Shown here: one piece after another, positions 26,916-35,518 of the stretch
Position numbering within the stretch: the stretch's first letter is position 1
Layout: every line of letters starts with the position of its first letter
Source of the DNA: Methanoculleus sediminis
Lineage (GTDB): Archaea > Halobacteriota > Methanomicrobia > Methanomicrobiales > Methanoculleaceae
Assembly (NCBI RefSeq): GCF_001017125.1
Contig: NZ_JXOJ01000001.1
Coordinates: 1 to 64,000, forward strand
Reading direction: 5' to 3'
Length of the DNA stretch: 64,000 bases
Notes under the pieces: model-generated
Databases searched by the model: none
The model's input: only the letters and a program-made list of their open reading frames with translations
What the model was told of the DNA's origin: nothing
Position numbers and translations under genes: made by a program

Positions 26916-28319
26916 ATGAGGCTTTTAATGAAATTTGGCGGCACTTCCGTCGGAGAGGCGGACTGTATCAGAAGGGTCGCAGATATCGTGGAATCGCATC
27001 GTAGCGCAGGCGACGAGGTCGCGGTAGTCGTATCGGCATGCTCCGGGATCACCGACCGGATCATCGCGGTGGCCGATGAGGTCGTGTCGAGCAAGGAGCC
27101 GCCCCGGATCGGGACGCTTCTAGCGGCGATGCGGGAGCGGCACACCCGGCTCCTTGACGAGGTGGCTCCCGATCATGCCCGCGAGGTGACGGCTGTCATC
27201 GACGACCGGCTCACCCGGCTGCAGAACATCCTCACCGCGGTGCACACCTTAAAGGAACTGACTCCCCGGTCCCGGGACTACATCATCTCCTTCGGGGAAC
27301 GGCTCTCCGCCCCGATCGTCTGCGCCGCCCTGCGGCAGCGCGGGATCGCTTCGGTGGTTCTCGACGGTGCCGAGGCCGGGATCGTCACGACGGGGAATCA
27401 CGGGGACGCCCGCGCCCTCCCGGTCAGCGAAGGGAACATTCGTGCCCGGGTCGCCCCGCTGCTCGCCGGTTCCGTCCCGGTGATCATGGGCTTCATGGGG
27501 GCGACCGAGCAGGGCGTCATCACCACCCTCGGGCGGAGCGGTTCCGACTACTCCGCTGCCGTCGTCGGTGCCGGGATCGATGCCGACGAGATCTGGATCT
27601 GGACCGACGTCGACGGGGTGATGACCTCCGATCCCCGGATCATCAAGGAGGCCCGGGTGCTCGACGACATCTCGTATCTCGAGGTGATGGAACTCTCCTT
27701 CTTCGGCGCGAAAGTCCTCCACCCGCGTTCTATCGAGCCCGCGATGCAGAAGGACATCCCGATCCGGGTCAAGAACTCGTTTAAGCCCGAAGTCCCCGGC
27801 ACCCTCGTCCTCCGCGACGAGCACCGGGAGTTGCGGGTGGTCAAGGCCATCGCCCTGATCGAGAAGGTGGCGCTGGTCAACATCAACGGCGCCCAGATGG
27901 TCGGCCGCCCCGGCGTGGCGAAGACGATCTTCTCCGCGCTTGCCGAGCGGGAGGTGAACGTCATGATGATCTCACAGGGCTCGAGCGAGGCGAACATCTC
28001 CCTCATCATCGACGAGTCGCACCTGGACGCCGCGATCGCCGCCCTCAACCCTATAGCGAAGCAGGGCATCGTGCGGGAGGTCACCTACGACCGGGACGTC
28101 GCCGCGGTCGCGGTCGTCGGTGCGGGGATGGCCGGCACGCCCGGAACCGGGGGCCGGATCTTCTCGGCGATCGGCCGGGCCGGCATCAACATGATGATGA
28201 TCTCGCAGGGTTCAAGCGAGGTGAACGTCTCCTTCGTCGTGAAGGGCGGGGACGGGAAGCGCGCCCTGCAGGTGCTGCACGATGAATTCCGCTTATCGGA
28301 GAACTCGGATGACTGCTGA
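26916..28319 (+). CDS. lysC: aspartate kinase
   Basis: 467 residues. The kinase domain begins LLMKFGGTSVGEADCIRRVA, with TTLGRSGSDYSAAVVGAGI (about 208-226) and a conserved WTDVDGVMTSDPRI (about 233-246). Two ACT domains follow (about 315-465), each with the motif VMMISQGSSE or MMMISQGSSE, VNVSFVV, which usually bind lysine or threonine as feedback inhibitors. It makes aspartyl phosphate at the head of lysine, threonine and methionine synthesis. Its end overlaps the purM start by 11 bases. Confidence 0.95.
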   Translation: MRLLMKFGGTSVGEADCIRRVADIVESHRSAGDEVAVVVSACSGITDRIIAVADEVVSSKEPPRIGTLLAAMRERHTRLLDEVAPDHAREVTAVIDDRLTRLQNILTAVHTLKELTPRSRDYIISFGERLSAPIVCAALRQRGIASVVLDGAEAGIVTTGNHGDARALPVSEGNIRARVAPLLAGSVPVIMGFMGATEQGVITTLGRSGSDYSAAVVGAGIDADEIWIWTDVDGVMTSDPRIIKEARVLDDISYLEVMELSFFGAKVLHPRSIEPAMQKDIPIRVKNSFKPEVPGTLVLRDEHRELRVVKAIALIEKVALVNINGAQMVGRPGVAKTIFSALAEREVNVMMISQGSSEANISLIIDESHLDAAIAALNPIAKQGIVREVTYDRDVAAVAVVGAGMAGTPGTGGRIFSAIGRAGINMMMISQGSSEVNVSFVVKGGDGKRALQVLHDEFRLSENSDDC

Positions 28320-29307
28320 AGAACATACCTACCGCGAAGCCGGGGTCGATATCGACCTCGAGGCCCGGGCGGTCCGGGCGCTGATCGATTCCCTCACCTA
28401 CCGGAGATCCGGCGACTTTTCGATGCTCGGGAAGGTCGGGCACTTCGCCGGACTGATCGACTTCGGGCAGTACGTCCTCGCGCTCGCGGTCGACGGCGTC
28501 GGCACCAAGATGCTCGTCGCGGACGCCCTCCAGGACTGGCACACCGTCGGGATCGACTGCATCGCGATGAACGTCAACGACCTCTACGTGATGAACCTCG
28601 AGCCCGTGGCGTTCGTCGACTACATCGCGACCGACGCGCTCTCGCCGGAGAAGATGGCCCAGATCGGCGAAGGACTGAACGAGGGAGCGAGGCTTTCGAA
28701 CATGAACATCGTCGGCGGCGAGACCGCAACTCTCAGGGGGCTCGTGAACGGTCTCGATCTTGCGGGGACGTGTCTTGGGGTTCAGAAGAAGGAGAAGGTC
28801 GTCACCGGCGAGGGGATCGTCCCCGGCGACCTGATCGTCGGGGTTCCCTCGAGCGGCATCCACAGCAACGGCCTGACCCTCGCCCGCAAGGTCGTCGAGG
28901 ACTGCGGATCCTACGAGACCCGTCTCTCGAACAACAAGACCCTCGGTGAAGAACTCCTGACGCCGACCCGGATCTACGCCGAGGTGCTCCGGGTGACGGA
29001 GGCCTGCGAGGTTCACGGGATGTGCCACGTCACCGGCGGCGGCCTCCTGAACTTCAAGAGGCTCTCGGAGTACGGGTTCTCCTTCACCGACCCTCTCGAT
29101 GTCCCGGAGATCTTCTCCTGGCTGCAGGAGGCCGGCGGGATCAGCGATACGGAGATGTACCGCACCTTCAACATGGGCATGGGCTACGCCTTCGTTGTTC
29201 CGGAGAAAAGCGTCGCCGCAATCCGCGCAATCCTCCCCGGAGCCCGGGTTGTCGGCGAGGTGACGAAGGAACCCGGCGTGCGGCTGAAGGGTATGGAGAT
29301 GGTGTGA
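28309..29307 (+). CDS. purM: phosphoribosylformylglycinamidine cyclo-ligase
   Basis: 332 residues from the ATG at 28309 (an ATG at 28282 lies deeper inside aspartate kinase). AIR-synthase family: TYREAGVDIDLEARAV at the N terminus, VDGVGTKMLVADAL (about 62-75), IDCIAMNVNDLYVM, GGETATLRGL, LIVGVPSSGIHSNGLTLARK and CHVTGGGLLNFKRL (about 238-251). It closes the imidazole ring in purine synthesis using ATP. The purF gene lies 3.3 kb away on the other strand. Confidence 0.95.
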   Translation: MTAEEHTYREAGVDIDLEARAVRALIDSLTYRRSGDFSMLGKVGHFAGLIDFGQYVLALAVDGVGTKMLVADALQDWHTVGIDCIAMNVNDLYVMNLEPVAFVDYIATDALSPEKMAQIGEGLNEGARLSNMNIVGGETATLRGLVNGLDLAGTCLGVQKKEKVVTGEGIVPGDLIVGVPSSGIHSNGLTLARKVVEDCGSYETRLSNNKTLGEELLTPTRIYAEVLRVTEACEVHGMCHVTGGGLLNFKRLSEYGFSFTDPLDVPEIFSWLQEAGGISDTEMYRTFNMGMGYAFVVPEKSVAAIRAILPGARVVGEVTKEPGVRLKGMEMV

Positions 29308-29412
29308 GAGGTTCTTTCCTCTCCACCCTTTGAACTTTTATCGAAGCACCGAAACCCGGCGCAATTCTTATCCCCCGGCAGCCGGAGAGTACCCGTAAGG
29401 GAGCATGGATCG

Positions 29413-30516
29413 ATGGCAGACGTCTATTTTGCCGGTATCAGGGCACGGGGTCACCACGAGAGCAAAGCCGCGAAGATTCGCCGCCTCTTTGATGCGGCCG
29501 GGTTTGACGCGGCTATCCGGCCGGGGGACCTTGCGGCCGTCAAACTGCACGTCGGCGAGCGCGGGTGCGACACCTACGTCCACCCGCTCTTCGCCCGGCA
29601 GGTGGTCGATAAGATAAAAGAGCGCGGAGCGCACCCGTTCATCACCGATACCGCCACCCTCTATGCCGGGAGCCGGGCCGACGCCGTCCGGCACACCGTC
29701 ACCGCAATCGAGCACGGGTTCGCCTACGCGGTTTCCGGCGCCCCGGTCATCATCGCCGACGGCCTTTCCGGCGGTTACTGGAGGGAGGTCGCCGTCGGGG
29801 GGAAGCACTTCGAACGCGTCCGGATCGCCGGGAGCATCCTCGACGCCGACAGCATGATCGTTCTCTCGCACGTCAAGGGCCACGACCTCGCCGGGTTCGG
29901 CGGCGCGATCAAGAACCTGGCGATGGGCTGCGCCCCGCCGTCGGGGAAGGCGGAGCAGCATGCGGGCCGGCCGTTCGTGGAGATCGAGCGGTGCGGCGGG
30001 TGCGGGAAGTGCACCACGGTCTGCCCGCAGGCGGCGATGACCCTCGCCGACGGGCGGGCGGTGCTCAACCCGGAGCACTGCGTCGGGTGCGGCGACTGCA
30101 TGCGTGCCTGCCCGACGGGCGCGATCGAGTTCGACTGGACGACGGAGATCCGGCCGTTCATCGAGCGGCTCTGCGAGTACGCCCTCGGCGCCGTTCGCGG
30201 CAAATCCGGAAGGGTCGGCTACGTCAACTTCCTCCTCAACATCACCCCGGACTGCGACTGCGTCTCCTGGAGCGACGCGGCCGTCGTCCCCGATATCGGG
30301 ATCCTCGCCTCCACCGACCCGGTCGCGATCGACCACGCGAGTTTCGATCTGGTCAACAGCGAGCAGGGGTTCTCCCGGACGCAGCTTGCGGGGAACTTCG
30401 CTCCCGGGGAAGACAAGTTTAAGGGGATCTGGGACTACACGGACGGCAGGTACCAGTTCGAGTATGCGGCTGCCATTGGGCTCGGGGATGCCGATTACCG
30501 GCTGATCGAGGTGTGA
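29413..30516 (+). CDS. DUF362 protein with two 4Fe-4S clusters
   Basis: 367 residues. A DUF362 fold (VKLHVGERGCDTYVHPLFAR; MIVLSHVKGHDLAGFGGAIK; LASTDPVAIDHASFDLVN) surrounds an inserted ferredoxin domain with CGGCGKCTTVCP and CVGCGDCMRACP (about 196-207 and 222-233). These proteins are common in methanogens and are thought to take part in redox or corrinoid-related chemistry, but the substrate is unknown. It is followed one base later by an iron-sulfur flavoprotein gene, suggesting a joint redox role. Confidence 0.88.
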   Translation: MADVYFAGIRARGHHESKAAKIRRLFDAAGFDAAIRPGDLAAVKLHVGERGCDTYVHPLFARQVVDKIKERGAHPFITDTATLYAGSRADAVRHTVTAIEHGFAYAVSGAPVIIADGLSGGYWREVAVGGKHFERVRIAGSILDADSMIVLSHVKGHDLAGFGGAIKNLAMGCAPPSGKAEQHAGRPFVEIERCGGCGKCTTVCPQAAMTLADGRAVLNPEHCVGCGDCMRACPTGAIEFDWTTEIRPFIERLCEYALGAVRGKSGRVGYVNFLLNITPDCDCVSWSDAAVVPDIGILASTDPVAIDHASFDLVNSEQGFSRTQLAGNFAPGEDKFKGIWDYTDGRYQFEYAAAIGLGDADYRLIEV

Positions 30517-30517
30517 G

Positions 30518-31087
30518 ATGTCGACCGGAAGCGTTGTGCTGCTCTGCGGAAGCCCCCGGCCCGGGGGGAACACCGCACAGGTGCTCGGGGAGTGCGCAAA
30601 GGTCCTCGAGCGCGAGGGTATCGAGACCGAGACCATCCTGCTCGGGGAGAAGCATATCCTCTCCTGCACCGCCTGCGGGCTCTGCACCGAGGGGGAGTGC
30701 GCCCTCGACGACGGCTTGAACGAGATCATCGAGAAGATCCGGGAGGCCGACGGGTTCATCGTGGGAACCCCGGTCTACTTCGGCACCGCCCGCGGCGACG
30801 TCACGGCGGCCCTGCAGCGGATCGGGATGGTCTCGATGGCGTCCGACTCCTTCCTCTCGCGGAAGGTGGGCGGCCCGATCGCTGTGGCCCGGCGAGGCGG
30901 GCATACCGCCACGCTCCAGGAACTGCTGATGTTTTACCTCATCAACGACATGATCGTGCCGGGCTCGACCTACTGGAACATGGTCTTCGGGAGAACGCCG
31001 GGGGAAGCCCTGGGCGACGAAGAAGGGATGAGAACGGTCCGGCGGTTCGCCGAGAACGTTGCGTTCCTGATCAGGAAGTTGCGCTAG
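30518..31087 (+). CDS. iron-sulfur flavoprotein, Isf/NADPH-FMN reductase family
   Basis: 189 residues, flavodoxin-like. The FMN phosphate loop is CGSPRPGGNTAQVL (about 10-23), the compact cluster motif CTACGLCTEGEC (about 49-60) matches the Cx2Cx2Cx4-7C of methanogen iron-sulfur flavoproteins, and GTPVYFGTARGDV contacts the flavin. Isf proteins take electrons from ferredoxin and reduce oxygen species or unknown acceptors. Cotranscribed with the DUF362 ferredoxin gene. Confidence 0.88.
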   Translation: MSTGSVVLLCGSPRPGGNTAQVLGECAKVLEREGIETETILLGEKHILSCTACGLCTEGECALDDGLNEIIEKIREADGFIVGTPVYFGTARGDVTAALQRIGMVSMASDSFLSRKVGGPIAVARRGGHTATLQELLMFYLINDMIVPGSTYWNMVFGRTPGEALGDEEGMRTVRRFAENVAFLIRKLR

Positions 31088-31421
31088 TGCACCGTGTCAT
31101 CTTATTATAGAAATTTCTTGCATGTACCGGGACGGCAACCATGGTCTCACGCGAAGAGCGCGAAGCCGCGAAGTGCGACTGCCAGAATGGCAGGAGCATG
31201 AGCACCGTTAGGTGTGAAGGAGTGTAACTCTCAACCAACCGGGTCTTCGCGCTCTTCGCGGCTTCGCGTGAGTTATTAGTGTAGATGACGATACGGTCTT
31301 GCGCGAAGGACGCGCAGCCTTCGCGTTCTTCGCACCTATCGGTGCTCAAGCAACCTGAAAGTCTTCAAGCACCGGTGCTCCGGAGAATAACCTTTTTCGT
31401 CCTCTCCGATGAGGGATCAGT
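31088..31421. repeat. intergenic repeat patch with long inverted repeat and hairpins
   Basis: 334 bases without a gene. Imperfect inverted arms at 31146-31173 and 31243-31272 are built from CGCGAAGAG/CTTCGCG blocks. Between them lies a rightward copy of the dispersed repeat (GGCAGGAGCATGAG, then hairpin CACC-GTTA-GGTG, about 31188-31214). At about 31330-31360 an opposite-strand copy has hairpin CACC-TATC-GGTG, and CACCGGTG follows at about 31371-31378. A stem next to the flavoprotein stop could act as terminator. Related copies are at 16.63 kb and 36.4-36.8 kb. Confidence 0.7.
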
Positions 31422-31769
31422 ATGGATCTTTCGTCTGAAGCGATCGTCCCGGATGTCGCGGATACGGCACCGTTGACCCGGCGGGAGATCGCCGACCTCC
31501 TGCCGGAAGTCCCGGACTGGTCGCTCGAAGACGGGCGGCTTACCGCCCGGTTCGCCTGCAAAGGGTTCGATGAAGCGGTGACGTTCCTCAACGAGGTCGC
31601 CGGGTTTGCCGCGCGAGAGAACCATCTCCCGGATCTCGGCATCCACGCTGCAAGGTACGTGGACGTCGCCTGGTATACCTACGCCATCGGCGGACTCTCC
31701 CGCAACGACTTCATCATGGCCGCACGGCTCTCCGAGTGGCTCCGGTGCCGGCAGGGCGCGCTCCTTTAG
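31422..31769 (+). CDS. pterin-4a-carbinolamine-dehydratase-like protein
   Basis: 115 residues, close to the usual length. The family plan is visible: LTRREIADLLPEVPDWSLED, LTARFACKGFDEAVTFLNEV, and NHLPDLGIHAARYVDVAWYT followed by IGGLSRNDFIMAARL. The first catalytic block is changed (usual HHP is NHLP, with one extra residue) and the later TH of THxxGGLT is TY, so two of three catalytic histidines are missing. It may have lost dehydratase activity and serve another pterin-binding role. It converges on the thioredoxin gene, overlapping by four bases. Confidence 0.78.
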   Translation: MDLSSEAIVPDVADTAPLTRREIADLLPEVPDWSLEDGRLTARFACKGFDEAVTFLNEVAGFAARENHLPDLGIHAARYVDVAWYTYAIGGLSRNDFIMAARLSEWLRCRQGALL

Positions 31770-32182
31770 CCGGTGCCGAACGCCCGCATGACCCGTGCTT
31801 TGACGGCCTCTCTCGGGAGCGCGCCGACCACCCGGTCGACCAGCATCCCGTTCGCGAAGAACAGGAGCGTGGGTATCGCCGTTATGCTGAAACTCGACGC
31901 GATTCTGGGATTTTCGTCGACGTTGCACTTGCCGAAGGTAACCCTGCCGGCGAAGTCACGCGCAAGGTCTTCGACGACCGGGGCCACCATCCGGCAGGGG
32001 CCGCACCATTCCGCCCAGACGTCGACGACCAGGGCGCGGTGTTCCTGCAGGATCGTCTGGAACGTACCATCGGCGACCTCGATGACGCCGCCCGGCGTTC
32101 CCGTGAGCCGTTCTTCGAGTTTCCGGAGCCGTTCTTCCCGGAGACGCTGCAGTTCGTCGTCAAGCGGCCTCTCTCCTTCCAT
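31766..32182 (-). CDS. thioredoxin with N-terminal extension
   Basis: 138 residues. The thioredoxin domain covers about residues 33-138, with the redox motif VDVWAEWCGPCRMVAPVVED (about 53-72), the cis-proline strand ITAIPTLLFFANGM (about 100-113) and VDRVVGALPREAV. A charged helical extension of about 32 residues (DDELQRLREERLRKLEERL) precedes it. Reduces protein disulfides in the cytoplasm. Single-gene leftward transcript; the extension may be a dimer or docking helix. Confidence 0.93.
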   Translation of the reverse strand: MEGERPLDDELQRLREERLRKLEERLTGTPGGVIEVADGTFQTILQEHRALVVDVWAEWCGPCRMVAPVVEDLARDFAGRVTFGKCNVDENPRIASSFSITAIPTLLFFANGMLVDRVVGALPREAVKARVMRAFGTG

Positions 32183-32271
32183 ATGACGGAGGTATGCCGT
32201 TCGCTCATATTAAATAATTAGCCTCCCGCCGGGCACCGCCGCCCGGAACTCGCACCGGTCCGGCCCGCACA

Positions 32272-32286
32272 AAGATATATATCTCC
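32272..32286 (+). promoter_or_regulatory. candidate TATA box of the initiator tRNA gene
   Basis: AAGATATATATCTCC lies about 35-45 bases before the tRNA start, and GTATATAC closer in at 32299-32306; either could serve as TATA box of the tRNA promoter. Confidence 0.45.
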
Positions 32287-32318
32287 CGAAAAACAATGTA
32301 TATACCTCACAGGTCGGA

Positions 32319-32393
32319 AGCGAGGTGGGGTAGTCAGGAAATCCCGGCGGGCTCATAACCCGTAGATCGATGGTTCAAATCCATCCCTCGCTA
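32319..32393 (+). tRNA. tRNA-Met (CAT), initiator type
   Basis: A complete 75-base cloverleaf. The acceptor stem is AGCGAGG with CCTCGCT and discriminator A; the D arm is GTGGGGTAGTCAGGAAATCCC; the anticodon loop CTCATAA sits on a stem of three G-C pairs (GGG/CCC); the T arm has GGTTCAAATCC. The A1-U72 end pair and the three G-C pairs of the anticodon stem mark archaeal initiator tRNA. CCA is not encoded. A T-run follows (GCGTTTTTG at about 32409-32417). Confidence 0.95.
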
Positions 32394-32420
32394 TGAGAGA
32401 CTCTCTCGCGTTTTTGCATC
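32394..32420 (+). terminator. probable transcript end of the tRNA gene
   Basis: GAGAGACTCTCTC followed by GCGTTTTTGC directly after the tRNA. The run of T fits archaeal termination; the short palindrome may help. Confidence 0.5.
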
Positions 32421-32610
32421 TTTTTCTTCGTTATCCGTCTCCTGCACCATAAGGGTTCTTTTTCCGGGCCGGGACGCACATTTACACCCGATCCGCCCGG
32501 AATAGGGGCTGTAAACCGCGCAAAACGTGTACGGGCTCTTTTGAACCAGCAGGATACATATTATCCCCGCATGCCGGAAAAATAAGAGGACGGTGATCCG
32601 GAACAGTGGC

Positions 32611-34047
32611 TTACGTCTCTTCCTTCCCGGCCCTGAAGGTCGAGAGATCGGACTGGTGGGTGCCGGCCACGTAGTCCACGACACAGTGGCAGCTCTTCTC
32701 CCCGTTGATCTCCACCGGGTAGCACCCCGTCAGGCACCCGGTGCAGAGGTTCCGCTCGCCGCACCCGATCGCCTCCACCAGATCCTCAAGTGGAATGTAG
32801 GTGAGCGACGTCGCGCCGACGCTCCTACGGACCGCCTCGACCTCCTTGCCGCTTGCGATCAGCTCCGTGCGGGTGGGCATGTCCACCCCGAGGTAGCAGG
32901 GGGCGATGATCGGCGGGGAGCCGACCCGGAGGTGGATCTCTTCGGCCCCCGCGTCGCGGATCATGTTCACGATCCGGCGGGAGGTCGTCCCCCGGACGAT
33001 GCTGTCGTCGATGAGCACCACCCGTTTGTCCTTCAGGTTTCCCCGGACGGTGTTGAGTTTGATCCGGACCGCCCGCTCCCGTTGCTGCTGGGTCGGCATG
33101 ATGAACGTCCGGCCCATGTAACGGTTCTTCATCAGCCCCTCGAGGAACGGGATCCCGGACTGCTTGGCGTAGCCCGCGGCGTACGCGATCCCGGAGTCGG
33201 GGACCGGACAGACCGCGTCCGCCTCAATGGGCCTGGCATCGTAGAGTTTCTGCCCAATCCGGCGCCGCACATCGTAGACCAGCGTCCCGTCCATCACCGA
33301 GTCGGCGCGGGCGAAGTAGATGTACTCGAAGATGCAGTAGGCCCTCCGGTTCGCGGTCGCGACCTGAACGGAGGTGAGCCCGGACTCATCGATCCGGACG
33401 AGTTCGCCGGGACGCACGTCCCGGACGAACGTGCCGTCCAGCGCATCGATCGCCACGCTCTCCGACGCGACGATGTAACCGTTGTCGAGTTTTCCGATGC
33501 AGAGCGGCTTGATGCCGAGCGGGTCCCGGAAGGCGTAGACGGTATTGTTCAGGAGCGCTACGGTGGCGTAGGAGCCCCGCAGCCGCCGCATGCAGAGCAG
33601 GACGGCATCCTCCATACTTTTGGAGGTCCGGAGCGCATCGGCGATGATGTTGCCGATGATCTCGGTATCGGTCGTGGTGCAGAAGATCTGCCCCCGGCGC
33701 TCGTATTCCTCACGGAGTTCGACCGTATTGACCAGATTGCCGTTATGGGCGATCGAGAGATCGAGCCCCCGGTACCGGAAATTGAACGGCTGAACGTTTT
33801 CCGGGACCTTCGACCCGGTTGTCGGGTAGCGGACGTGTCCGATTCCGGCGTTGCCCCGCAGATCCTGCAGGGTCTGGCTGTTGAAGACCTCGGCAACGAG
33901 CCCCTGGGCTTTGTGGGTGTACAGGGTCGTGCCTTCAAAAGTAGAGATCCCTGCGCTCTCCTGCCCCCGGTGCTGGAGAGCATACAGGGCGTAGTACAGC
34001 GGAAACGAGACACCGCCAGCATCGACGATGCCAACGATACCACACAT
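32611..34047 (-). CDS. purF: amidophosphoribosyltransferase
   Basis: 478 residues. The nucleophile is Cys2 (MCGIVGIVDAGG) with no propeptide. The glutaminase domain shows ALQHRGQESAGIS and GIGHVRYPTTG; the phosphoribosyltransferase domain has VCPVPDSGIAYAAGYAKQS and the PRPP loop VVLIDDSIVRGTTSRRIVNM (about 345-364). Cysteines near the C terminus (CGERNLCTGCLTGCYP) fit the iron-sulfur-type enzymes. It starts purine synthesis by making phosphoribosylamine. Third gene of the Lsm-L37e-purF unit usual in euryarchaea. Confidence 0.96.
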   Translation of the reverse strand: MCGIVGIVDAGGVSFPLYYALYALQHRGQESAGISTFEGTTLYTHKAQGLVAEVFNSQTLQDLRGNAGIGHVRYPTTGSKVPENVQPFNFRYRGLDLSIAHNGNLVNTVELREEYERRGQIFCTTTDTEIIGNIIADALRTSKSMEDAVLLCMRRLRGSYATVALLNNTVYAFRDPLGIKPLCIGKLDNGYIVASESVAIDALDGTFVRDVRPGELVRIDESGLTSVQVATANRRAYCIFEYIYFARADSVMDGTLVYDVRRRIGQKLYDARPIEADAVCPVPDSGIAYAAGYAKQSGIPFLEGLMKNRYMGRTFIMPTQQQRERAVRIKLNTVRGNLKDKRVVLIDDSIVRGTTSRRIVNMIRDAGAEEIHLRVGSPPIIAPCYLGVDMPTRTELIASGKEVEAVRRSVGATSLTYIPLEDLVEAIGCGERNLCTGCLTGCYPVEINGEKSCHCVVDYVAGTHQSDLSTFRAGKEET

Positions 34048-34056
34048 GATGCAACT

Positions 34057-34239
34057 CTAATGCGTCGGTACCTTTGCCTTCTTCTCCGTCCAGCGGTAAC
34101 TGCGGATCCTCCGGCTTCTGCCGAACCCACAGGCCGCACAGACTTTGTGCTGTGCGTGGAACGAGATCTTGCCGCATCGCCTGCAGGCGATGTGAGTGCG
34201 TTTCTGCCGCTTGCCCATCGATGGTGTGCCTTTTGACAT
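34057..34239 (-). CDS. rpl37e: 50S ribosomal protein L37e
   Basis: 60 residues, full length. It begins [20 protein letters not shown] and has the zinc-ribbon cysteines CRRCGK and [15 protein letters not shown]. Binds 23S rRNA in the large subunit. Located between the Lsm and purF genes in the usual archaeal order. Confidence 0.97.
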   Translation of the reverse strand: MSKGTPSMGKRQKRTHIACRRCGKISFHAQHKVCAACGFGRSRRIRSYRWTEKKAKVPTH

Positions 34240-34255
34240 TCTCTCTCACCTAATG

Positions 34256-34483
34256 TTATTCGACTGAAGGGGTAATGTAAATCACATTGTCACCGCGGAC
34301 GATCAACGTGCCGAGTTTCTGCGCCGCGCCGTCCACTTCTTCTTCTGCCTTGTCCAGTACCAGATTCATGTGAACGTCGTATCCCTGGAGGATCCCCCGG
34401 ATCTCTCTCCCACCTTTCAGGCTGATGATGACGGGCTGACGATTCAGTACCTGATCTAAAATATCCAACGGTCTTGGCGTCAT
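34256..34483 (-). CDS. Sm-like (Lsm) RNA-binding protein
   Basis: 75 residues. Sm1 motif: [20 protein letters not shown], then [12 protein letters not shown] (about 35-46); Sm2 motif: [14 protein letters not shown]. Forms a ring that binds U-rich RNA. First gene of the operon with L37e and purF. A TATA-like AAATATAT lies upstream in the divergent region. Confidence 0.96.
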   Translation of the reverse strand: MTPRPLDILDQVLNRQPVIISLKGGREIRGILQGYDVHMNLVLDKAEEEVDGAAQKLGTLIVRGDNVIYITPSVE

Positions 34484-34592
34484 ATGATTACCCTTTGCCG
34501 TCCATTCTGGAGTAATATATTTGAGTGAGGAAGCTACTTAAATATAACCGCGTTGCTGCGCGAGAGTCAGCGCCACCTCGAGGTTTCGACAC
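34484..34592. promoter_or_regulatory. divergent promoter region, Lsm operon and PUA gene
   Basis: AT-rich for this genome. AGTAATATATTTGAG (34511-34525) can serve the leftward Lsm unit, and ACTTAAATATAACC (34536-34549) the rightward PUA gene at a suitable 45 bases from its ATG. Confidence 0.55.
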
Positions 34593-35090
34593 ATGCCAAA
34601 GATTACCGTAAAGAAGCGCCACGTCATCCGGAAATCACAGATAAGCGAACTTCTCGAGCGACTCACGGACGAGATCGGGGCATCGGCCGACCTCTTCCGG
34701 TCGGACAGGATCGAGCGGGTGGAGACGGATGCTCCCGTCGGGATCTATCTCATCGATAAAAAGCCCCTCCTGATGGGGGCCGAAGACTGGGCGTTCCCGA
34801 CCCTGCGGGGGCTCGTCGAGCACCCGATCCCCGAGCGGCGGGTGGTGGTCGATTCCGGCGCGGTCAGGTTCGTCGCAAACGGCGCGGATGCCATGCGCCC
34901 CGGGATCGTATCGATCTCGGCGGACATCCGTGCGGGGCACCCGGTGCAGGTCGTCGAGGAGCGGCACGGAAAACCGCTTGCCGTGGGGATTGCGCTCTTC
35001 GATGCAGCCGATATGGAGCGGCAGGAGAAGGGCAAGTCCGTTAAAAGCATCCACTATGTCGGGGACGATCTCTGGAATCTGGAGGTCTGA
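34593..35090 (+). CDS. PUA-domain RNA-binding protein (MCT-1/Tma20-like)
   Basis: 165 residues. An N-terminal domain (VKKRHVIRKSQISELLERL; RVETDAPVGIYLIDKKPLLM) precedes a PUA domain: RRVVVDSGAVRFVANGADAM (about 89-108) and RPGIVSISADIRAGHPVQVV. This layout is that of archaeal relatives of eukaryotic MCT-1/Tma20, which bind the small ribosomal subunit or tRNA. Exact role in archaea is not settled. Confidence 0.9.
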   Translation: MPKITVKKRHVIRKSQISELLERLTDEIGASADLFRSDRIERVETDAPVGIYLIDKKPLLMGAEDWAFPTLRGLVEHPIPERRVVVDSGAVRFVANGADAMRPGIVSISADIRAGHPVQVVEERHGKPLAVGIALFDAADMERQEKGKSVKSIHYVGDDLWNLEV

Positions 35091-35108
35091 CGGAGAAAAT
35101 AATGGATA

Positions 35109-35120
35109 CTATTAAATAAA
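35109..35120 (+). promoter_or_regulatory. TATA box of sepF, leaderless start
   Basis: CTATTAAATAAA is centred about 26 bases before the sepF ATG at 35141. At that distance transcription would start at or next to the ATG, and no ribosome site is seen, so sepF is probably leaderless. Confidence 0.6.
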
Positions 35121-35140
35121 ATTCATTCCTCAATTTTTCT

Positions 35141-35518
35141 ATGGTTAAAAAACTCTTTGACAGCATCCTCGGCAAAAGTCCGGCAAGAAACGAAGAGGAC
35201 TACATGGAACTCGATCTCGCCTCCTACGAGGGATCGAGCGACGAAGAACCGGCATCCATGTACATCAAGATCGCCACCATCGCCGACCTCAAAGATACCC
35301 CGCGCGTCAAAGACGAGGTCTATAACGGCAATATCGTCATCGTCGATATCGGGCGGCTGAAGATGGACAAGGTGACGTTCGAGCGGGTCTTGAAGGACCT
35401 CCGCGACGTCGCAAAGGACGTGAACGGCGACATCGTCGGCCTTGGGGAGCAGAAGTACGTCCTCATCACCCCGATGTCCGTCAAGGTCTCCCGCGAGAAG
35501 ATCGGCGGGGGCCTCTAG
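35141..35518 (+). CDS. sepF: cell division protein SepF
   Basis: 125 residues. A short N-terminal amphipathic, membrane-binding stretch (MVKKLFDSILGK) and an acidic linker (EEDYMELDLASYE) are followed by the SepF core (about 42-120) with YIKIATIADLKDTPRVKDEV, GNIVIVDIGRLK and DIVGLGEQKYVLITPMSVKV. In archaea with FtsZ, SepF ties the Z-ring to the membrane. The next gene starts inside its stop (TAGTG). Confidence 0.95.
   Translation: MVKKLFDSILGKSPARNEEDYMELDLASYEGSSDEEPASMYIKIATIADLKDTPRVKDEVYNGNIVIVDIGRLKMDKVTFERVLKDLRDVAKDVNGDIVGLGEQKYVLITPMSVKVSREKIGGGL

Noticed and set aside
32593-34236. A 547-codon rightward open frame
   Set aside because: It is the antisense of purF and L37e; high GC keeps the opposite frame open. 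The residues are of low complexity and resemble no family.
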